Source: Hermatobates lingyangjiaoensis
Lineage: Eukaryota > Arthropoda > Insecta > Hemiptera > Hermatobatidae
Direction of reading: 5' to 3'
NCBI GenBank assembly: GCA_026182355.1
Contig: JAPFBL010000166.1
Coordinates: 1,302,001-1,366,000, forward strand
Length of the DNA: 64,000 bases
The stretch's first letter is position 1, and the number at the start of each line of letters is the position of its first letter. The translations under genes and the position numbers were made by a program. Shown here one piece after another: positions 57,806-64,000 of this stretch. Under the pieces are notes generated by a model. The model was given only the letters and a program-made list of their open reading frames with translations. It did not search any database and was not told where the DNA came from.

Positions 57806-57999
57806 TAACCACAATGCAACATGTATAATGCAAAGAAATCAATTTTATTTCTTACTTGTCAAATCATATTTTCATGCATTAGTTAGTTACTATTTACTAT
57901 AATTTAGCTAGTTATTTTTTCTTTTAAATTTGGTTAATATTAATTATTTAGTTATATTGATATTGATACCATATAGCTTCTCGACCACTGATATTTCAA
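57806..57999. other. AT-rich spacer
   Basis: Nothing recognised. Confidence 0.3.
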
Positions 58000-58058
58000 A
58001 TTCTCCGAAGGGGTTCTTGAGGATTTTGGTCATAAACATACAACTTTGATTATAAGCC

Positions 58059-58091
58059 CACGTTTCGTCAAAAGTTGTTTGGCATTTTCAA
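58059..58091 (-). ncRNA. Hammerhead-like core, family D (left arm)
   Basis: Minus strand: TTGAAAA, T, GCCAAA with TTTGAC (one pair lost), GAA, ACGT, then G at the cleavage position, which is not permitted. Core positions 3 and 8 are T and A. Stem I AAGCC/GGCTT pairs. Confidence 0.5.
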
Positions 58092-58130
58092 GGCTTGTTT
58101 CAGAGGACACACTATTTACCGGTCCAAGCC

Positions 58131-58163
58131 CTGAAAATGCCAAACAACTTTTGGCGAAACGTC
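58131..58163 (+). ncRNA. Hammerhead-like core, family D (right arm)
   Basis: CTGAAAA 58131-58137, extra T58138, stem II GCCAAA 58139-58144 with TTTGGC 58150-58155, GAA 58156-58158, stem III ACGT 58159-58162 and C58163. Stem I is a perfect 6-bp helix: CAAGCC 58125-58130 with GGCTTG 58164-58169. All three helices form, but core position 8 is A opposite C3. Confidence 0.55.
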
Positions 58164-58223
58164 GGCTTGTAATCAAAGTTGTATGTTTATGACCAAAATC
58201 CTCAAGAACGCCTTTGGAGAATT

Positions 58224-58775
58224 ATTTAGTTATAGTTGTTTATGTCATTTTAAATAAAATGAATTATGTATGAATATGGTAAAGAAATAATTAAATCCCT
58301 ATTGTTTTTAAGATAGTTTTTGTTTTATTAACTTTATCTTATATGTTATATATTTACCTTAGGATCAGTAATTCTGATGTTTTTAACCTCCTTGATATTT
58401 ATCGCGTGAGTTTCAACTGATTATTTAAACTTTTACTTTGCCCTTTTTTTTACAGCAGATTTGAGCTTTATAATGGAGTTCGAGGTGGTTGTGTAAATTG
58501 ATACTAATTCAGTTAATGTTGCTATGAGGTGATCGATCTGTCCTTGCATAATTCTTTAAGTGGTTGCAATCGCGTGCACTTGGTGCTGTGGTTAATGGAT
58601 GTCAACCAAGTAATATATGGTAGTTGCAAAAAAGAAACCTGTCGAAAATATGATAAATGCGCCTATTTTAGGTTAATGTAAAATTTTAAATAGAAGAGAA
58701 AGCTTTCGAAGGGTTTTGATTATTGGGTTATCGTTGTTGAAACGTTGACTAATGCAATCCATCAAGAGGCGAACC
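58224..58775. other. AT-rich stretch
   Basis: Nothing recognised. Confidence 0.3.
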
Positions 58776-58779
58776 GTTG

Positions 58780-59060
58780 ACGTACTCGGTTCCCTGAACT
58801 CAGCTAAATGAGCCTAGAACACTCCCCTTCCTCTCTGCTTTCACTGATTTTCTTCACGAACAATTTACCTCGACCGTGGTGAGCGAATCACACTCACTTC
58901 CCCCGATTAATTTCATTACGTCGCCATTTTGTTTTTACTGCAACCCTATTGAATCACCGGCCAGCCTCCCCCCTAACTTGTTCCCCGGCGGGAAATGTTT
59001 TATGATCCCATAAAGCTTTCCAGCAATACCCCTCTCTCGCAACACAATTTCTAGATTTTA
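58780..59060. promoter_or_regulatory. Candidate regulatory island
   Basis: GC-richer block with CCCCGATTAATTTCATTACG, TTGTTCCCCGGCGGGAAATG and TTTTATGATCCCATAAAGC (caudal/Abd-B-like TTTATGA word). No repeat copies in the window and no open frame. Pattern of a developmental enhancer, inferred only. Confidence 0.3.
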
Positions 59061-60460
59061 TTTAGATTCACGCAAGAGTACATGTAAATAACATTCAGTT
59101 GAGGTTAACCCTCAATTACTATTGAATTGCTCTAAAGAATCATAAACAGTTCAATGTAATTCGATCTTTGCCTAATATTCTTAATCGTATTTTCCTTTCA
59201 TTATTACCTTTGTTTTTATTCCGCGGAACAACATTTTTGGCTATGTGAAAATCACCAAAATAATTTAATTCATTGTTCTCCCCATTTGAGATCTACGTGA
59301 ACTCAAATAAAGATTATTTGTGCATACACTGATTCTACCTATTTATATATCACAGTTGAAATGAAATATATATATATTTCTTTAAAAAGCTAATAAATAA
59401 AGGACAGATAAATAGTAAATTACAAACAAACATCATATACGATTAACGAATAATGTAGCAATTGTCATAGTAAAAAAAGAAAAAAAATACACAGCTAGAA
59501 TAGATGGAAAAAAATTCCAAAAATTTCTTTGCAGACAGAAATAACTGAGTTACGATTATGAAGGGCCCTTTTATTCTTTGGTTTTTTATTTTCTTTTTTT
59601 GTAAATGCATTTTTCAAATCGTCCCCCCCCCCCCCCCCCGTCACTAGTAGTTATAACTATGATCTTTATAATATAATGGCAAATAATATTTTTATTTCTT
59701 GCAGCTTCACCTCGGCTCATCAATAACGACCATCTCAATATATAACTTTTATTTTAGTCATAAGCATATGTAACATCTAATTTACATGGATTATGTACAA
59801 CTTGAATAATATATATATATATCTTTGATAACTTAAAGAGACACGAATGAATATCAGTTACTTGGACTGATATTATATATATAACACACATTATTTTATT
59901 CATTCATTATTATATTATTATTATTCACCATTCATTATTTATATTCACATTATTTATATATATACTGAATCTTGTTGACCATTAAGGTTAATGATATATC
60001 GGAGTATAAAGTTAAAATCAGTTTTCAGCTCTTATTATACCGATTACATTTTCGCAAATCCAACCAACTTATATTATCATTTTCACACTACAAACTTTAA
60101 AGATAAAACGCATCAGGTTCAACTTATCTTCAAATATATCTCTCTTTACAACCAGTAATACGCAACATTTAATAAATATGCTGAATATGAAGCCAATTGG
60201 AATCCCTACTCAACTGTAGGGCTAAATGTTAGTTAAAATTATCATTCATAATATTTATTATCTCGGTAAGTTGTAACAAATGAATATATTATTTGTTGCG
60301 TATTATCTGGTGTGAAACCAGATATGTTTTAAGGTATGTTTAACTACATATATTTCTTTGTAAAGGTTGAGTCTGAAGAGGTGGCAGAAATATATATCAA
60401 ACAAGGTTGATATTGGAGCGTTAAAGTCATGTTACTTTATCATTATTGTGTTATGAAATT
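59061..60460. other. AT-rich stretch with poly-C
   Basis: C17 run at 59623-59639, an uncommon homopolymer here. No gene. Confidence 0.4.
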
Positions 60461-61205
60461 TGCTAAACTAAACAGTACGACTATACAACATTAATGGAGT
60501 GAAATAAAAAATGTTTGTATATGTGTAAATTTTTGGTAAATAATAATCAACTATTTTATTGTATTTTCTGAAAGTTAATGGTGAAAATTGACTGACATTT
60601 GATTCAATACAGAGAAAGACCATTATTCTGTATAACATTCGCATTAGAACAGATAAAGTTTGCTTAATTGAAAGAGTTACTTTCAGTGGCTTAGGAAGTT
60701 GCAAATCTCCAAATCGGGTAATCATTTGTCATGTAGCTATAGACTCTATAAAGCGACCTAAGCACTTGTCTTTGGGAATCATTTCGTATTTATCCAGTAT
60801 GAATGCGATTCTTTTTGAAATGTATTGCCGCTCATGTTTAAGGGCTCCCCTCTCCATCAGCAAATTGGTGTACCCTAAAGGTTTTAGATATTGTCGCCTC
60901 CACAGCGTCGAAATTAGCGATGAAACACTGTGCGTATGTCATTTAGTGTTGGCTGCGTTATGGTTATATTATCTAATATAGCGTGAGAAGATTTTATTAG
61001 AATAAAAATCCCTTTTGTGAAGTGTTTTATCCCCTCAGAAAATAACCTAGTTAGTTAGATTCATCGATCTTGCTACTATGTAAGAATTTAATGTGAGTAA
61101 CAATCATGAAGGTTAAATCGCTAATTTTAGAGAGTACCGATTATACCGATAATAAGCAATTTTGATTGCTTATTTTTTCTTTATTTTTTTTTTTATTTTA
61201 AAAGC
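60461..61205. other. Non-coding stretch
   Basis: Contains an 85-codon frame (minus, 60468-60725) and a 71-codon frame (plus, 60766-60981), neither with a recognisable domain. The GC-richer part 60760-60965 might be an old element or exon remnant. Confidence 0.25.
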
Positions 61206-61208
61206 AAC

Positions 61209-61236
61209 GTGAAGCAAACACTACGTGTTTCAAAAC
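61209..61236 (+). ncRNA. Family C core relic
   Basis: AACAC-TAC-GTGTT hairpin with GAAGCA before and TCAAAAC after. The stem is kept but CTGANGA and GAA are gone. Confidence 0.3.
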
Positions 61237-62455
61237 CATACTATACATAGAATTAACTAGCTATATTTCATTTCTCAGATTAGAAATCAAAATATGCAGA
61301 CTTACCTTTTTATTGACATTCGAAAAAAAAGTTTACAGTTTGAAATGTGTTGCGCTAAATGATAAAAATACTAATGGTTCAGTCCTAACAGTTCATTTTG
61401 TAAAAGTTAAAGAAGAAAAAAATAACATCCAAAAAGTTTATAGAGGTTGCAATACTATTTTACTATTTTCATAGGTTTGTGTCGTTTTAAAAACGATCAA
61501 AATTATCAATTTTAATTCAAAATTATCAGTTTTAAAAATTTTCAAAAATAATTGAAGTTTTACTATTACTCTATGTGGTATTTAATGACCAATACTAGGG
61601 AAAAAAATCTGAGTTAAGATGTATGAGATAGCTGATTTCGCTATCAAAAGGAAGTATCAAAGCTAATAACCTTTTAGAAGATTATTATTATGTGCGATGT
61701 ATCCTCTAGTATTGTTCCTACAATATTGGTACTTTAAGATTAATAACACTTAAATATAATTTCAGAGAGAGAAGAATATAAGATGCTTGTAACTTAAAAA
61801 TAATAAAATTGAAACTTGAAAATAATGAACAATTTAATTGCTGGATTAATTATTTTTTTACATTAAAAAAATTGATTGTACTGCTGTCTGTACGAAATAT
61901 AGAATAATAGAAGTATTTCATTAGTGTCAAAACTATCAAATCGAGTTTTCAACGGAAATATACGTTTTGGACTCCTCTAGGTCCAATAAAATATTGTAAA
62001 TTGAAATTGGTCCGTCCGCGCGCACGTATGTGTGTGTGCTATAATTACCAAATTTGATGTTTACGTTCTTATTATGTTGTGATGGACTGGCTTGCTCGAC
62101 ACAAAAATTGCAGATTTTTGTGGTATTTTATATGAAAAAAAAGATACCTTTTTTTTTACAAATACATCTGAACAATTTTGATCAAAATCCATTTGATTCT
62201 AGATTTTTAGTTGTAGTTTCGTATACATAGAATGTGATGATGACAATTCTATTTCATCATTAATTATTTAGAATATCTTAATTACTATATTCTTATTAGT
62301 TAAGTTAAATTATTGATTTAATTTAGAAGTACTACTGAATTTCATAAACTTATAAGATATGAACCATTTGTTTTATAAATTGTGGAATAAAGAGGGCGAT
62401 TTGTTCAAGTTTTGAAGGAATGAAGAGCAGAGTTAATTTTTTACAAACTGATTAA
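61237..62455. other. AT-rich stretch
   Basis: Nothing recognised. Self-complementary AATTATCA-type words at 61495-61545. Confidence 0.3.
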
Positions 62456-62459
62456 GTCA

Positions 62460-62660
62460 ATTGGAAGAGAAACAAAAGCAATATGCTGCCCCCCAATGGC
62501 ATTGAAGGCGGAGGGAGGATTTGGGAAATCTATTACAGCGAAAATTGGGGTGTAGATGACGAGGGAAATGGCGGAGTCATTAAGGAGGATTTGGTAGGAT
62601 ATGTAGAAGGGTGCTTTAGTAATTTTAGCAAGTCTACATTGATTGTAACAGCCTAGATTA
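62460..62660. promoter_or_regulatory. Candidate regulatory island
   Basis: ATGCTGCCCCCCAATGGCAT, GAGGGAAATGGCGGAGTCAT, TTGTGGCTATAAATGG. GC-richer, without repeats or open frame. Inferred only from composition. Confidence 0.22.
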
Positions 62661-63735
62661 TTGTGGCTATAAATGGAGTTAATTTACATAACTTAATTTC
62701 ATATTTGGTTATTGAATTTAAATATATTGCTTACAAAATCCTCATTAATTGTATAAATAAGAACACTTAAACCAGAGAGATATCTATTCGCTGGTTATAT
62801 GAAGAAGGGAAGTGATTTGCGATTCTATAACACTATTAAATTGCATCTAGAAATACTGTTAATCTCAGGGGTTTTTTTTCTTGAAACTTGTAGGAATTTT
62901 TTTAATTTACGAAGTGCATTTCTTTTTTGTGGACCAAAAGTTTAAAATATTATGACTGATCATTTTTTTATCCTTCAACTCTATATTTTTGTTTAAAGAA
63001 AAATTGTTGTATGTTACATAATTCAAAATTCTTAATTAAATGTTTTAAAAATACGTGACCAATATTTAAAGTTTGTAAATTCACATTAATATTTCATGAG
63101 ATTAGAAAATATCAGCAAAAAAATAGTCAATACGGAACTGTTGCTAAAGACGCAAATGAAATTGAAATCAACTAACAATACCTGCTTCCTATACTTGTAT
63201 GTTTTCAAAATAAACATGCTCTGAAGTTAACAAAATACAGTAAAAGTTCATAAACTTTGCTTTTACGCTAAATTTTTAATCCATTCAGAGCCTATGTTTT
63301 AAGTTAGATATATACAAATCTAGTGTCGAAGTTTCAGCTTGCTATGGCTCATGGTGGCTGAGTTTACTTGTGACAAAATTTTGTGCATTAAATATCCATA
63401 ACTTCGCTAGTTCGTTGAATTCCCAATCCATTCAGAGCCTATATTTTAAAACAGTCTAAAAGTAGAAATAAATAGTCTATATTTTAAGAAGTATAGAATT
63501 TAAAAACAGAAAAACTTAGAGATTTTGTATTATTAAACATTTAATAACCTAGATAGTTGTCAAAATATGCAAATTGTTTTTTCTTTATAAAAAAAGTCTA
63601 ACGTTTTACAGAAGTTTTTCTGTTTCAAAATTTTATACTATGGCCTTTGAAAAAGATTTTAAATAAAATCCGAAGAGTCGACAATGAGAATTTAATTTTG
63701 AACCTGAAGAACAGAACGGGTTTTGATTAAAATTT
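62661..63735. other. AT-rich stretch
   Basis: AATCCATTCAGAGCCTAT occurs twice, 146 bp apart (63278 and 63424). No gene. Confidence 0.4.
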
Positions 63736-63740
63736 AATTT

Positions 63741-63826
63741 TTTGTTTCTACTTCACGGTCGATACTTTTATGAATATTTATTAATGTATATTGATAAAAG
63801 TATCGACCGTGGAATAGAAACAAAAC
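63741..63826. repeat. Short palindrome (hairpin)
   Basis: TCACGGTCGATACTTTTAT mirrors ATAAAAGTATCGACCGTGG with about 25 bp between. TTGTTTCTA and TAGAAACAA extend the arms. Confidence 0.85.
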
Positions 63827-63827
63827 T

Positions 63828-64000
63828 AAAGTTTATCAGGACTCGGCCAGTTCTTCAGGTTCAAATTAAACACTCAATGCCAACGTTTCGTTGTTTTTTT
63901 TTTAAATAAACCGAAACGTTGGCATTGAAAGTTTAATTTTAAAAAAAAAAAAACGAAATGTTGGCATTAAGAGTTTAATTTGAATCTGACGAACTGACCG
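63828..64000. mobile_element. Family F hairpin, cut by window end
   Basis: GGACTCGGCCAGTTCTTCAG, CAATGCCAACGTTTCG, then the mirror CGAAACGTTGGCATTGAAAG and a further direct copy CGAAATGTTGGCATTAAGAG. The right arm ends at the window edge with GAATCTGACGAACTGACCG. Confidence 0.7.

Larger units (their letters stand above)
58000..58223. mobile_element. Complete family D hairpin (224 bp)
   Basis: Arms of about 100 bp are close reverse complements (TTCTCCGAAGGGGTTCTTGA... against ...CTCAAGAACGCCTTTGGAGAA) with a spacer of about 20 bp (ACACACTATTTACCGG). Facing cores lie at 58059-58091 (minus) and 58131-58163 (plus). Confidence 0.85.

Overview
This is a eukaryotic, AT-rich, gene-poor stretch, most likely non-coding DNA (intergenic or long-intron) of an arthropod-like invertebrate. 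The pointers are a decayed DD34D mariner, a tRNA-derived SINE cluster, a 5S-rRNA-like relic whose central part resembles arthropod 5S, CCTAA-type SINE tails, long (TA)n tracts and dozens of foldback repeats. The species cannot be named from the sequence alone. No intact cellular protein-coding gene was recognised. The only recognisable protein is an internally deleted mariner transposase (11824-12752). Two short splice-flanked open segments (13746-13828 and 18975-19021) and a GC-richer open segment (45133-45489) are weak exon candidates.

Layout. 0-8.7 kb: hairpin repeats, a near-perfect 1.2-kb palindrome (2180-3395), a pair of 160-bp direct repeats (4478-4637 and 6009-6168) and a SINE relic. 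8.7-20 kb: AT-rich filler, the mariner, more hairpins and a 1.3-kb foldback (16860-18210). 20-27 kb: filler with several GC-richer islands that could be regulatory. 27-40 kb: the densest cluster of (TA)n-bounded hairpins, and a possible non-autonomous DNA transposon (34469-36090). 40-52 kb: filler, the 5S-like relic inside a 562-bp tandem duplication, and GC-richer islands. 52-56 kb: a SINE cluster next to a 1.6-kb foldback whose right arm is triplicated. 56-64 kb: filler, a 224-bp hairpin, further islands and hairpins at the window end.

The main result is a set of about 25 dispersed short motifs on both strands that fit the hammerhead self-cleaving ribozyme plan. Each has CTGANGA, one extra nucleotide, a short stem II, GAA, a tiny self-complementary stem III, then a UH cleavage position. 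The stem II sequences differ between families (GAC/GTC, GATG/CGTC, GAAC/GTTC, GAGCAC/GTGCTC, GACCG/CGGTT, GCCAAA/TTTGGC) but the pairing is kept. Most copies sit in the arms of short inverted repeats, many bounded by (TA)n. From published work on Penelope-like elements and retrozymes, the likely source is non-autonomous, hammerhead-carrying retroelements. No reverse transcriptase or GIY-YIG reading frame was seen here, so that link is inference.
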